Source: Amycolatopsis sp. cg9 (lineage in GTDB: Bacteria; Actinomycetota; Actinomycetes; Mycobacteriales; Pseudonocardiaceae). From it: 64,000 nt of DNA. Positions 1 to 10,294 of the stretch are shown one piece after another. Where the stretch lies: the NCBI RefSeq assembly GCF_041346945.1, contig NZ_CP166850.1, forward strand, positions 4,882,501-4,946,500. Direction: 5' to 3'. The position numbers and the translations under genes are program-made. The notes beneath the pieces were generated by a model. The model did no database searches. It saw nothing but the letters and a program-made list of their open reading frames with translations, and had not been told where the DNA came from. Positions within the stretch are counted from its first letter, which is position 1; each line of letters opens with the position of its first letter.

Positions 1-2050
<2,050 letters not shown>

Positions 2051-2118
2051 AAGATGTTGCGCATCCACTCTACGGTTCTGAAGCACCACACGGAAGCGTG
2101 TGTGTTGTTTCGGAGTGT

Positions 2119-2236
2119 TTCGGTGGTTATAGCGTCAGGGAAACGCCCGGTCCCATTCCGAACCCGGAAGCTAAGCCTGACAGCGCCGATGGTACTGCAA
2201 CCGAAGGGTTGTGGGAGAGTAGGACACCGCCGAACT
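2119..2236 (+). rRNA. rrf: 5S ribosomal RNA
   Basis: A roughly 117-nt 5S gene about 70 bp after the 23S gene. It opens with TTCGGTGGTTATAGCG and closes with a complementary ACACCGCCGAA. Between them are the conserved loop CCCATTCCGAACCCGGAAG and GGGAGAGTAGGACACCGCC. It is co-transcribed with the 23S gene and is followed at once by a strong terminator. Ends are good to within 2 nt. Confidence 0.96.
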
Positions 2237-2247
2237 TAACGTGAAGG

Positions 2248-2298
2248 AAGGGCCTGGGCCCGGTTGAGACTGGTTGTCTCCCGGCCCAGGCCCTTTTT
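2248..2298 (+). terminator. rRNA operon terminator
   Basis: AAGGGCCTGGGCCCGG pairs with CCGGCCCAGGCCCTTT across a loop that holds an inner GAGAC/GTCTC stem, and a run of Ts follows. It lies about 12 nt after the 5S gene, so it ends the rRNA operon. Confidence 0.9.
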
Positions 2299-2627
2299 CA
2301 TGCCCGCCGAACCTCGCACCCGCAGCCGACGGCGGCACGAGCGCGAGTGGCTCCACCCGACGCGCCCGCGGGCCGGCCCGGTCGTCGCCCAGCAGTGGGA
2401 CGAAAGGTCCGTTAGCGCCTGTCGACCCCACGCGAGCGGCGCTTGGTCGCCCAGCCCGCTTAGCCGCGCTAAGGAGGGTTCGCGCTTCCGGCGGTCGGCG
2501 CGAGAGGTCCGTTCGTGGCGCTGACAGCCCGCGCGAAAGGCCCGTTCGGGTCCACAACTACTGCGCGCGAACGGGTTCACCCTGCGCGCCGGCGGCCGCC
2601 CGAGCCGACCTCACCCAGCACATGAAA
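2299..2627. other. Gene-free region with a triplicated 15-bp motif
   Basis: No convincing gene is seen between the rRNA terminator and the terminator of the next gene. The open frames here lack family features. The motif CGARAGGYCCGTTMG occurs three times in the same direction, at 2401-2415, 2501-2515 and 2534-2548. Its role is unknown. Confidence 0.5.
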
Positions 2628-2659
2628 AAGGGCCGGAGCTCCACGAGCCCCGGCCCTTC
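2628..2659 (-). terminator. Terminator of the L,D-transpeptidase gene
   Basis: AAGGGCCGGAGCT and its near complement flank a short loop. Read on the minus strand the stem is followed by TTTTT, so it is a good intrinsic terminator about 40 nt after the stop of the minus-strand gene. Confidence 0.85.
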
Positions 2660-2697
2660 ACGCCGATCGAACCGAATTCCGAACCGCTGCCCGGCTC

Positions 2698-3909
2698 CTA
2701 CTTCAACGCCGAGCCGGCCTGCCAGTCGGCCCACGACTTCGACCAGTCGCCGTACAGGTCCCACACCGGCAGCTGCGGGCCGCCCGAGTTGGTCACCTCC
2801 ACGACGTCGCCCAGGCCCATGTTCTGGAAGAACCACTGGGCGTTCGCGCCGTTCAGGTTGATGCACCCGTGCGACACGTTCGAACTGCCCTGCTGGCCCA
2901 CGCTGTTGGGGTTCTCGTGGACGAACTCGCCGTCGTTCGAAATCCGCTCCGACCACTTCTCGTTGGAGCGGTACGCCTTCGGGTCCGGCGGGCAGACGCC
3001 GTACGTGCAGGAGTCCATCGTGTAGTTCGCCTGCTTGTCCGAAATGACGTGCGCGCCCAAATGGGTGGGCGTCGCGTCCTTGCCCATCGAGATCGGCATC
3101 GACTTGACCATGGCGCCGTTGTGGAAGATCTGCATCTGCTCGGTGTTCCCGTCCGCCTTCGCGATCCAGGAATCGTGCACCTTGTACGTTTCCGTACGAT
3201 CCTCCGCGCCGAACACGCCGCCGCCGAAATCGACGCCGTAGATCTTCGCCGAGACCTTCAGGGTCGTGCCCGCCTTCCAGTACTCCTTCGGGCGGTAGTG
3301 GACGTTCGAGTCGTCGATCCAGTACCAGCTGCCCTCCTGCTTCGGCGTCGACTCGACCGTGAGGGCCTTCTCCACCGCCGCCTTGTTCTTGACGGCGATC
3401 TTGCCGAAGCTGAACACGATCGGCTGGCCGACGCCGACACCCGTGCTCGCCACCGCGGACGGGGCCGGGATCAGGTTGGCGTTCGCCTGCTTCTTCGGCG
3501 CGATCGTGCTGATCTGGTTGTCCTGCTCGATCGGCGTCCCGTTGGCGCCCTGGGCGTGCGCGACGATCTTGTACGTCGCGCCGTAGCCGAGCGGCTCGCT
3601 GGACGTCCAGCTCGAGCCGTCGTCGGCGAGCTTGCCGGCGACCGTCTTCCCCTTGGCGCTGTTGGTCACCGTGACGTCGAGCAGCTTCCCGTTGGCCGCC
3701 TTGACGACGATCGGCGTCGCCGGGTTCACCCCGGTGCCACCCGCGGGCTCGAACGTCACCGCGACCGGCGTCCCGGACGCCGAAGCGGAACCCGGCGCCG
3801 GTGTGCCGCCGGCGGGTGAACCGCCGTCGTCACCGGACGAACAGGCGGAAACCAGCAGTGCCCCGGCGAGGATTCCGGCCACCGAAAGTAAAATCTTCTT
3901 GGGGAGCAT
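2698..3909 (-). CDS. L,D-transpeptidase lipoprotein (Ig-like plus YkuD domains)
   Basis: A 403-residue cell-wall enzyme that would form 3-3 cross-links in peptidoglycan outside the membrane. The N-terminus has a Lys-Lys start, a hydrophobic stretch and the lipobox LLVSAC, so it should be a lipoprotein. A Gly/Pro/Ser-rich linker leads to Ig-like domains and then the YkuD domain with SHGCINL, where Cys349 is the expected nucleophile. This order matches the mycobacterial LdtMt2 (LppS) type. An in-frame ATG 12 codons upstream would put a charged leader before the signal, so the ATG at 3909 is preferred. A terminator lies downstream. Substrate and partner enzymes cannot be read from the sequence. 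Confidence 0.92.
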   Translation of the reverse strand: MLPKKILLSVAGILAGALLVSACSSGDDGGSPAGGTPAPGSASASGTPVAVTFEPAGGTGVNPATPIVVKAANGKLLDVTVTNSAKGKTVAGKLADDGSSWTSSEPLGYGATYKIVAHAQGANGTPIEQDNQISTIAPKKQANANLIPAPSAVASTGVGVGQPIVFSFGKIAVKNKAAVEKALTVESTPKQEGSWYWIDDSNVHYRPKEYWKAGTTLKVSAKIYGVDFGGGVFGAEDRTETYKVHDSWIAKADGNTEQMQIFHNGAMVKSMPISMGKDATPTHLGAHVISDKQANYTMDSCTYGVCPPDPKAYRSNEKWSERISNDGEFVHENPNSVGQQGSSNVSHGCINLNGANAQWFFQNMGLGDVVEVTNSGGPQLPVWDLYGDWSKSWADWQAGSALK

Positions 3910-4013
3910 ATTGTCTCTTTTTTGGGAATCGGGATCGGCGGGCATTCGTCATCAAAACTACGCGATAGCGATGACGTTCTTCCCGGCGGATCGGTGCATC
4001 GGCGTGACGCGGA

Positions 4014-4883
4014 TCACGTGACGACGAGCCCCGGGGCACCGTAAAGTCCCGGGCCGCGCACCGACAGCCCGTCGAGGTACTCGCGCGCCGCCGTGTACGC
4101 CTCCTCCGCCAGTTCTTCCGTGTGCCCGAAGTCGAGCGGGTTCACACGTACGGGGGCCGGCCCCGGCAGGTAGACCACGGGCACCTGCTGCGCGGCGACC
4201 GGTGCTTCCAGCACGGCCTGGTTCCGCATGCTGATCATCGCGGTGAACATGATCACCTCGGCGAACGTCCGCGGCGCGTCCGGCATCTTCCCCGGGAACG
4301 CGCAATCCAGCACCACCAACGACTTCGCCCCCATGGCCAGCGCCTGCCGCATCGGCACGTTCGCGACGAGCCCGCCGTCGTACAGGAGCCGTCCTTCGTG
4401 CGCCACCGGCGGGAAGATGCCCGGGATCGCGCAGCTCGCCAGCAGCGGCTCGAGCAGCCGGCCCGACCGGATCAGCAGCGGCTCGGCCGAGTCGACCTGC
4501 GTCGTCACGACGCCGAGCGGCAGCGCCAGGTCCTCGAACCGCGTTTCGGCGCCGAGGTGGTCGGCGATGATCCCGGCCAGGCCGGAATTGGGGAACAGGT
4601 GCGTTTTGCTCTGCGTCAGCGTCCGGACGCGGCTCAGCACGCCGCCGGGGAAGGCCTCCGCACGGGTCATGTGCGCCCAGATGCCGTGCAGGTCCTTCAA
4701 CGCGTCGCCGCCGGAGCGGGCCAGGACGGCGGCGTTCAGCGAACCGACCGACGTGCCCGTCACGAGGTCCGGCGACGCCCCGGCTTCGGTCAGCGCGCGC
4801 AGCATGCCGACCTGCATGGCGCCGAGGCTGCCGCCACCGCCGAGGACGAAGCCGATCGGCCGGGGAAGATCCGCGAGACTCAT
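4014..4883 (-). CDS. Patatin-like phospholipase
   Basis: A 289-residue cytoplasmic or membrane-associated lipid acyl hydrolase of the patatin/RssA group. The oxyanion loop GGGGSLG is at residues 15-21, the nucleophile elbow GTSVG has Ser45, and the catalytic Asp is in YDGG at residue 169, so the Ser-Asp dyad is complete. The gene is divergent from the LysR gene, with 69 bp between the starts. On the minus strand TACATT sits about 15 nt before the ATG and no clear Shine-Dalgarno is seen, which suggests a leaderless or nearly leaderless message. The longer open frame upstream is antisense to the LysR and peptidase genes and is not used. The lipid substrate is unknown. Confidence 0.9.
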   Translation of the reverse strand: MSLADLPRPIGFVLGGGGSLGAMQVGMLRALTEAGASPDLVTGTSVGSLNAAVLARSGGDALKDLHGIWAHMTRAEAFPGGVLSRVRTLTQSKTHLFPNSGLAGIIADHLGAETRFEDLALPLGVVTTQVDSAEPLLIRSGRLLEPLLASCAIPGIFPPVAHEGRLLYDGGLVANVPMRQALAMGAKSLVVLDCAFPGKMPDAPRTFAEVIMFTAMISMRNQAVLEAPVAAQQVPVVYLPGPAPVRVNPLDFGHTEELAEEAYTAAREYLDGLSVRGPGLYGAPGLVVT

Positions 4884-4952
4884 ACCGCCGAATGTAGTAA
4901 GCCCGACTTTCGCAGGTCGTGCCGCCCGTGAAACCGGCGTTAACCTGCTGGG

Positions 4953-5912
4953 GTGGCCGAGCTGGAGCTGCGCCATCTCAGAGCCGTCCGCGCCGTCGCG
5001 GACGGCGGGAGCGTGAGCCGCGCCGCCACCGTGCTCGGCGTCAGCCAGCCCGCGCTCACCGCGCAGCTCAAGCGGATCGAACGGATCCTCGGCGGCGACC
5101 TGTTCGTCCGCGGGCCCAGCGGCGTGCGCCCCACCGAGCTCGGCCGGTTCGTGCTCGCCCGCGCCGACGCGCTGCTCTCGGACATGCAGGCCCTCGTCGC
5201 GTCCGCGCGCCGCCACGGCGAAAGCGAGCCCGAGTCGCTGCGGATCGGGTACGTGCCGCTGCTGATCATCGGCCGGTTCATCGAGGAGCTGGGGGAGCTG
5301 GACCTCGACGTCCAGACGTACGCCGAACCGGCGTCGCTGACCCTGCTGAAGCTGCTCTCGACCGGCCGCGTCGACGTCGCCCTGCTGGAGCGGTTCGACG
5401 GCACCGAGGCGCACCACTTCGCCGGGCTGGCCGTGCGGACGCTCGCGACGGAGCCCATCTTCGTCGGGATCGCGCAGGGCCACCCGGCGATCCGCGGCGG
5501 CGTCGTCGACCTCGCGGACCTGGCCGGCTGCGACTGGATCCTGCCGCCACCGCACGAAAACTGCGTGCGGGTGCGGTTTTCGCAGGCGTGCGCGGCCGCC
5601 GGGTTCACGCCGCGGGTGCGGCACTTCACGTCCGAGGCGGGGACGGCGGGCACGCTGATCGCGCAGGGCGCGGTCTGCCTCGCGCAGGCGGCTTCGGCGC
5701 CGCCGCGCGGGCTGCTCGCGCTGCCGCTGGCGGGCGACCCGCTGTGGACGACGTTGTTGTTCGCGACGCGCGAGGACGACGCCCGGACGCCGACGACCGA
5801 CGAGGTGTTCCGGTGCGCGGAGGTCGCGCACCGGGCGTCGCTGCGCCGGAACCCGCACTTCGCGCGGTGGTGCGGCCGGAATCCGGGCGAACGGCTCGTC
5901 TTCGCCCGATAG
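4953..5912 (+). CDS. LysR-family transcriptional regulator
   Basis: A 319-residue regulator starting at GTG. Residues 1-60 hold the LysR winged helix-turn-helix, with GSVSRAATVLGVSQPALTAQ as the DNA-contact helices. Residues about 90-300 form the two-lobed effector domain. LysR proteins often control a divergent neighbour, so the patatin gene is the first target to suspect, but no clear T-N11-A operator was picked out. The effector is unknown. Confidence 0.93.
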   Translation: MAELELRHLRAVRAVADGGSVSRAATVLGVSQPALTAQLKRIERILGGDLFVRGPSGVRPTELGRFVLARADALLSDMQALVASARRHGESEPESLRIGYVPLLIIGRFIEELGELDLDVQTYAEPASLTLLKLLSTGRVDVALLERFDGTEAHHFAGLAVRTLATEPIFVGIAQGHPAIRGGVVDLADLAGCDWILPPPHENCVRVRFSQACAAAGFTPRVRHFTSEAGTAGTLIAQGAVCLAQAASAPPRGLLALPLAGDPLWTTLLFATREDDARTPTTDEVFRCAEVAHRASLRRNPHFARWCGRNPGERLVFAR

Positions 5913-6011
5913 GCGGCATAACGCCGGTGTTATCCCCGCTGGGATTACTGCCCGGCGCGGCAACGGGAGAAGCTCACGAAGTCCCCACCTGTTGCCGACA
6001 AGGAGCAACGA

Positions 6012-6575
6012 ATGCACTTCAGACGAGCAATGGCGCTCGGCGCGCTGTGCGTGGCCCTCACCGGCCTGCTCTCCCCGCCCGCGAGCGCGACCACCGAAGC
6101 GACGACGTTGTCCATCAGCCAGCTGGTGCAGGAGCAGAACCAGTGGTGCTGGGCCGCGAGCGGCCTGACCATCGCGCGGTTCCTGGGCTATGGCACGAGC
6201 ACCAGCCAGAACACCTTCTGCGACTACTCCCGCGGCTACCCGGCCGGATCGCAGTGCCCCAACCAGCCCGGCGAACTGACGTACGTGCAGCGCGGCTACC
6301 AGGCGCTCGGCCTGCGGCCCGGCACGGTGACCGGCGCGCTCAGCTTCGCGTCGGTGCAGAGCGAGATCACCGGCCGCCGCCCGATCGAGACCGGCATCTA
6401 CTGGACCGCGGGCGGTGGGCACGCCCAGGTCATCTACGGCTACGACGCCAGCGGGCTCGTGTACTACGGCGACCCGTGGCCGAGCAGCCAGCGCTACAGC
6501 GCGATGGCGCACTCGAGCTACGTCCGCAACGGGCAGTTCCAGTGGGCGCAGTCCCTCTACCGGATCGGGGCGTGA
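6012..6575 (+). CDS. Secreted papain-like cysteine peptidase (AvrRpt2/C39-like)
   Basis: A 187-residue exported protein with a strong ribosome binding site (AAGGAG, 7 nt before the ATG). It has a signal peptide ending near PASA at residue 26. The mature part has the papain-like set: QWCWAAS with Cys46, GGGHAQVIYGY with His137, and YGDPWP with Asp154. This pattern fits the papain-like AvrRpt2 family (Pfam PF12385). It lacks an ABC-transporter domain, so it is not a bacteriocin exporter. The stop codon overlaps the GTG of the next gene by 4 bp, so the two are probably translated together. The substrate is unknown; C70 enzymes include plant-pathogen effectors, but nothing here shows such a role. 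Confidence 0.8.
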   Translation: MHFRRAMALGALCVALTGLLSPPASATTEATTLSISQLVQEQNQWCWAASGLTIARFLGYGTSTSQNTFCDYSRGYPAGSQCPNQPGELTYVQRGYQALGLRPGTVTGALSFASVQSEITGRRPIETGIYWTAGGGHAQVIYGYDASGLVYYGDPWPSSQRYSAMAHSSYVRNGQFQWAQSLYRIGA

Positions 6576-7330
6576 CCGTGAACCTCTTCCGTGGACTCGT
6601 CACGCTCTTCGCGGGGACGGCACTGGTACTGGGCTTCGGCGGCACGGCTTCGGCTTCTTCGCCGTCGTCCGACGAGGTCGCCGCCGCGGTCAAGGCGGCG
6701 GACTCGCAGCTGTCGGCGTTCTTCGGTCAGCTCGACCGGCGGGCGGGTGTCGCGCGCGCCGACGTCGCGCAGGCGCCCGAAGTCGGCGGTGAGCCGCAGA
6801 GCGTCTACTCGCTCGATCCCGCGTTCGTCGCCGGGAAGCCGGACGCGAAGCCCGCGGCGTTCGCGTACTACGCGGTGAAGGCGCAGGCCTCGACCGGGCG
6901 GCAGGCCACCGTGTGGGTGACCCGCGACGCGGCCGGGTGGACCGCGACCAACTTCACGACCGGCACCGAGGAGCTGACCTACCCGGCGCAGGCGCACGGG
7001 GATCTGGTGTTCACCGAACCGCAGGTCAACGCGTGGTACCGGGTGCGGGACGGCCGTGTGCTCCCGCTGAACGACCCGGCCCGCCAGCGGGTCGGCGAAG
7101 GGGTCGCGGTGGCGGCGTACCAGCAGCTGGTGCACCGCTTGTACGGCGACAAGCTGCCCGGGTCGGCTTACCGCGACCAGGGCAAGCTCGGCGGCTACGA
7201 CCTCGCCGCTTCGCCGCCGCCGGCCCCCGCGCCGGGCACCGGTTCCTGGCCGTTCGCCGCCGGTGGGGCGCTGCTGGCGCTCGGCCTGATCGGCTGGGCC
7301 ACCGGCAAGGCGGCGCGCGCCCGCCGCTGA
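6572..7330 (+). CDS. Exported, C-terminally anchored protein of unknown function
   Basis: A 252-residue protein starting at GTG within GTGA, overlapping the peptidase stop. Residues 1-25 are a signal peptide (GTASASS). The middle part has no recognised family. A Pro/Ala-rich spacer is followed by one hydrophobic segment (about 227-245) and a basic tail KAARARR. That is the shape of a surface protein anchored at its C-terminus, but no clear LPXTG sortase motif is present. Tight coupling to the peptidase suggests it is a partner, anchor, substrate or inhibitor of that enzyme; this is inference. Confidence 0.7.
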   Translation: MTVNLFRGLVTLFAGTALVLGFGGTASASSPSSDEVAAAVKAADSQLSAFFGQLDRRAGVARADVAQAPEVGGEPQSVYSLDPAFVAGKPDAKPAAFAYYAVKAQASTGRQATVWVTRDAAGWTATNFTTGTEELTYPAQAHGDLVFTEPQVNAWYRVRDGRVLPLNDPARQRVGEGVAVAAYQQLVHRLYGDKLPGSAYRDQGKLGGYDLAASPPPAPAPGTGSWPFAAGGALLALGLIGWATGKAARARR

Positions 7331-7336
7331 CGCCGG

Positions 7337-7370
7337 GAGGGTGCGGCCCGGGCGACCGGACCGCACCCTC
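7337..7370 (+). terminator. Terminator after the peptidase pair
   Basis: GAGGGTGCGGCCCGG pairs with CCGGACCGCACCCTC across a 4-nt loop, 6 nt after the stop. No T-run follows, which is common in high-GC actinobacteria. Confidence 0.75.
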
Positions 7371-7407
7371 GTGGCTCCCGCCGGCTCCCGACCGGCGCGG
7401 GTCCCAA

Positions 7408-7417
7408 GCGCCCCAAT
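7408..7417. repeat. Left 10 bp of 85-bp repeat copy 1, cut by the IS
   Basis: GCGCCCCAAT is the left end of the 85-bp family. The other 75 bp resume at 8490 on the far side of the IS. Removing the IS and one AAT restores an element of exactly 85 bp. Confidence 0.85.
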
Positions 7418-7524
7418 GGGGTTGTTTCATCGTGGTTGTGGCTGGTTGGGGCGGTGTGGCTGGGTGGATGAGGTTGCGTGGCAACACCTGCCCGCGCGGA
7501 CCAGCGTGGTGGCCCGGACATAGG

Positions 7525-7576
7525 CGAAGCCCTCGGCAAGATCGAGATGTGAGTCAATCACCCGCCGAGGGCTTCG
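7525..7576 (+). promoter_or_regulatory. Hairpin around the transposase start codon
   Basis: CGAAGCCCTCGGC (7525-7537) and its exact complement (7564-7576) bracket the GTG at 7549. In a transcript that enters from outside the IS this would place the start region in a stable stem-loop. Several insertion sequences use such structures to block translation of read-through messages. That role here is inference. Confidence 0.5.
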
Positions 7577-8427
7577 GTTCTCTTTCCTACCAGGTCACCC
7601 TTCCCCTCTCACGACAGACCCTGCAGCTGACCGCCGAGCTGATCCGCACCCATCGCCGGCGGCGGCGCTCCCGCTGGCGCAAAGCCACCCCGGCCGGGCA
7701 GGCCCTGGTCGTGCTGGCGGTGCTGCGCCACGACCCCCGCCTGGCCCACATCGGCGCCGGCCACGGTGTCTCAGCGGCCACGGTGCGCCGGTGGGTGCTG
7801 GAAGTCATCGCCCTGCTCGCCGCCCGAGCCGCACGGCTGGACCGCGTGCTGCGCGGCCTGCTCACCCGAGGTGAAGCAGTGGTGCTGGTCGATGGCACCC
7901 TGATCCGCACCCGCCGCCGCACCGGGCGAGCGAACCGCGGCAACTACAGCGGCAAACACAAACACCACGGGCTGGTCGTGCTCGCGTTGACCGACGAGGC
8001 AGGCCGGTTGCTGTGGGTATCGGCGGTGCTGCCGGGCAAGACCGCCGATATCACCGCCGCCCGCCGGCTGGGGCTGCGGGAACGGCTGCACGCTCACGGT
8101 CTGACCCCGGCCGGAGATAAAGGGTTTCACGGCTGGCACAAAGACGTCCGCGGCACCCGCGACTGCGGTATCTGCGGCGGGGTGTGTGAGCAGATCGTGC
8201 TCACCCCTGACAAAGCCGAGGCGAATCGGCCGTTGACTCCGGGCCAGCAGCAGGCCAACGCGGCGTTCGCTGCGATGCGCTGCGCTGTTGAGGGCGGCTT
8301 CGCCGCCCTCAAAGCCTGGCGGGTGCTGGACAAACTCCGCCTGCATCCCCGCCACGCCACGACGTTGCTGCGGGCTCTGCTCGTGCTGACCCAGCACGAG
8401 CAGAGCGTCCGACACGCCCAGGCCTGA
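7549..8427 (+). CDS. IS5-family transposase (DDE_Tnp_4 type)
   Basis: A 292-residue transposase starting at GTG. Residues 50-85 form a helix-turn-helix (GVSAATVRRWV). The DDE triad is visible as Asp115 (VLVDGT), Asp190 (PAGDKGFHG) and Glu248 (CAVEGGFAALK). The segment GNYSGKHKHHG is typical of the DDE_Tnp_4 subgroup. The gene is a single intact frame, unlike relatives that need a programmed frameshift. Nothing is missing, so the element may still move. Confidence 0.92.
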   Translation: MSQSPAEGFGSLSYQVTLPLSRQTLQLTAELIRTHRRRRRSRWRKATPAGQALVVLAVLRHDPRLAHIGAGHGVSAATVRRWVLEVIALLAARAARLDRVLRGLLTRGEAVVLVDGTLIRTRRRTGRANRGNYSGKHKHHGLVVLALTDEAGRLLWVSAVLPGKTADITAARRLGLRERLHAHGLTPAGDKGFHGWHKDVRGTRDCGICGGVCEQIVLTPDKAEANRPLTPGQQQANAAFAAMRCAVEGGFAALKAWRVLDKLRLHPRHATTLLRALLVLTQHEQSVRHAQA

Positions 8428-8489
8428 ACCAATACCAGACTTGGTCAACCCGCCCTGACCAGCACAGACCACGATGAAAAAACCCCAAT

Positions 8490-8564
8490 GTGGCGTTCGG
8501 TGCGTCAGACGCACCCAATGTGGCGTTCGGTGCGCTGGATGCACCCAACGCCACATTGGGGCGC
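8490..8564 (-). repeat. 85-bp 3'-end repeat, copy 1 (remaining 75 bp)
   Basis: Continues the element begun at 7408. On the plus strand it reads arm, hairpin, arm, hairpin, inverted arm; the arm is AATGTGGCGTT and the outer end is GGGGCGC. It lies 5 nt after the stop of the minus-strand DedA gene. Read in the direction of that gene, it has the same order as the other copies. Confidence 0.88.
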
Positions 8565-8569
8565 TTTGG

Positions 8570-9223
8570 TCAGGGCACGCGCTCGGGTTCGCGGTTCGGG
8601 GGCGGCGCTGCCAGGGCCTTGCGCTTCTTCAGGCGGAGCAGGAAGAAGACCGCTGCCGCCGCGAGGATGCCCACCACGATCAGGCCGCCCGTGTTGAGGG
8701 CGCCCTCGATGCGTTTCGCCGCTTCGCCCAGTGCCGCGCCGATGCCGATGTGGATCAGGGACCAGCAGAAGGCGCCCGCCGCCGCGGCGGGGAGGAACTT
8801 GCGGAACTCCAGGCCCGAGGTGCCCGCCGCCGCCGGGGTCAGGGTTCGGACCACCGGCAGGAAGCGGGCGAAGAACACCGCCCACGCGCCGCGGCGTTCG
8901 AGGACGCCGGTGGCTTTGTCCCAGGCGTCGAGGCCGTACTTGCGGATCAGCTTCGTCTCGCGCAGGCGGGGTCCGAAGCGGCGGCCGATGAAGTAGCCGA
9001 GCGCGTCGCCCGCCGTCGCGCACACGGTCACCACCGCCCACAGGGCGAGGAAGCGCGGCACGGTGTTCGCCGTCGTCGCCGCGATCAGCAGGCCGGATTC
9101 GCCCGGGGCCAGGAAACCCAGCCCGATCGTGCATTCGGCGAACACCAGGCCGCCGGTGGCCGCGACGAGCCCCGGTTCCGGGAGTCCTTGCAACCAGCTG
9201 AGGAGGTCCGAAACCAGGGCCAT
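8570..9223 (-). CDS. DedA-family membrane protein
   Basis: A 217-residue polytopic membrane protein of the DedA (SNARE-associated/VTT) family. Visible family features are the FAECTIGLGFLAPGESGLLIA stretch near residues 28-48, the GDALGYFIGRRFG loop near 72-84, and the amphipathic FFARFLPVVRTLTPAAAG re-entrant segment near 116-133. The C-terminus is hydrophobic with a basic tail. DedA proteins act in membrane lipid (undecaprenyl or phospholipid) flipping and membrane homeostasis; which lipid is handled here is unknown. The gene stands alone, with the 85-bp repeat just after its stop. Confidence 0.92.
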   Translation of the reverse strand: MALVSDLLSWLQGLPEPGLVAATGGLVFAECTIGLGFLAPGESGLLIAATTANTVPRFLALWAVVTVCATAGDALGYFIGRRFGPRLRETKLIRKYGLDAWDKATGVLERRGAWAVFFARFLPVVRTLTPAAAGTSGLEFRKFLPAAAAGAFCWSLIHIGIGAALGEAAKRIEGALNTGGLIVVGILAAAAVFFLLRLKKRKALAAPPPNREPERVP

Positions 9224-9267
9224 GCCGCCACTTTACCGATCCTTTAAGGATGGTGGGGTGACGTGCG

Positions 9268-10269
9268 TCACCGGGCGAGCAGCGACGCCGCTTCCTGCGC
9301 GGCCGGGCCTTCGGCGGCCAGGTGGGCCAGGTTCTCGGGCAGTTCCTCGCCGCGGTGGGCCTTCGTCTGGGCGTACAGGCGTCCTGCGCGGTAGGACGAC
9401 CGCACCAGCGGACCGGCCATGACACCCGCGAAACCCATCGCTTCCGCCGCACGAGAGTGCTCGACGAACTCCTCCGGCTTCACCCACCGATCCACCGGGT
9501 GATGCCGCGGCGACGGACGCAGGTACTGCGTGATCGTCAAGATCTCACACCCCGCATCGACCAGGTCCCGCATCGCCGGAGCCACCTCATCCGGGGTCTC
9601 GCCCATACCCAGGATCAGGTTCGACTTCGTCACCAGACCCGCCTCGCGAGCGGCGGTGATGACCTCAAGGGACCGCGCGTACCGGAAACCAGGCCGGATC
9701 CGCTTGAAGATCCGCGGCACCGTTTCCACGTTGTGCGCCAACACCTCCGGCCGCGACCCGAACACCTCAGCCAACTGCGCCGGATCCGCGTTGAAGTCCG
9801 GAATCAACAGCTCCACACCGGTACCCGGGTTCAACTCGTGGATCTGCCGGACCGTCTCCGCATACAGCCACGCGCCACCATCGGGAAGGTCATCACGCGC
9901 GACACCGGTGACCGTCGAATACCGCAAGCCCATGGCCTGCACCGACTCCGCGACCTTGCGAGGCTCAGTCCGGTCGAGAGCGGCGGGCTTACCCGTGTCG
10001 ATCTGGCAGAAGTCACACCGGCGCGTGCACTGGTCACCACCGATGAGGAACGTGGCCTCCCGGTCCTCCCAGCACTCGTAAATGTTGGGACAACCCGCCT
10101 CTTCGCACACCGTGTGCAAGCCCTCACGGCGCACCAAGCCCTTGAGCTCGGTGAACTCCGGCCCCATCCGCACCCGCGTCTTGATCCACGGCGGCTTCTT
10201 CTCGATCGGCGTCTCACTGTTGCGAACCTCGAGACGCAGCAGCTTCCGGCCTTCAGGCGCAGCACTCAC
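9268..10269 (-). CDS. lipA: Lipoyl synthase
   Basis: A 333-residue radical-SAM enzyme that inserts two sulfurs into protein-bound octanoyl groups to make the lipoyl cofactor. Both cluster sites are complete: the auxiliary CX4CX5C at Cys55, Cys60 and Cys66, and the SAM CX3CX2C at Cys81, Cys85 and Cys88 (CTRRCDFC). The start is GTG. LipB, which supplies octanoyl groups, is about 3.3 kb to the right, with unrelated genes between them, and the lipoylated E2 is further right on the same strand. Confidence 0.97.
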   Translation of the reverse strand: MSAAPEGRKLLRLEVRNSETPIEKKPPWIKTRVRMGPEFTELKGLVRREGLHTVCEEAGCPNIYECWEDREATFLIGGDQCTRRCDFCQIDTGKPAALDRTEPRKVAESVQAMGLRYSTVTGVARDDLPDGGAWLYAETVRQIHELNPGTGVELLIPDFNADPAQLAEVFGSRPEVLAHNVETVPRIFKRIRPGFRYARSLEVITAAREAGLVTKSNLILGMGETPDEVAPAMRDLVDAGCEILTITQYLRPSPRHHPVDRWVKPEEFVEHSRAAEAMGFAGVMAGPLVRSSYRAGRLYAQTKAHRGEELPENLAHLAAEGPAAQEAASLLAR

Positions 10270-10294
10270 GCCCTCAACCGTACGCCCGTCCGGG

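Larger units (their letters stand above)
7418..8486 (+). mobile_element. IS5-family insertion sequence, 1069 bp, complete
   Basis: The ends are imperfect inverted repeats: GGGGTTGTTTCATCGTGG on the left and GGGGTTTTTTCATCGTGG as the complement of the right end. The similarity continues through CTGGT and GGGCGG. AAT flanks both sides (7415-7417 and 8487-8489) as a 3-bp target duplication. A 5-bp CAATG duplication is possible if the ends are trimmed by one G. One intact transposase gene fills the element. The target is a copy of the local 85-bp repeat. Confidence 0.88.

Noticed and set aside
4014..6512. An 832-codon minus-strand frame covering the patatin gene and extending leftward into the LysR region
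   Set aside because: Only the last 289 codons have family features. The rest is antisense to the LysR and peptidase genes, has Arg/Gly/Ala-rich low complexity and is a GC-frame shadow.
6913..8427. A 504-codon frame joining the end of the exported protein to the IS transposase
   Set aside because: The first part is an out-of-frame reading of the exported-protein gene and crosses the IS left end. The transposase starts at 7549.
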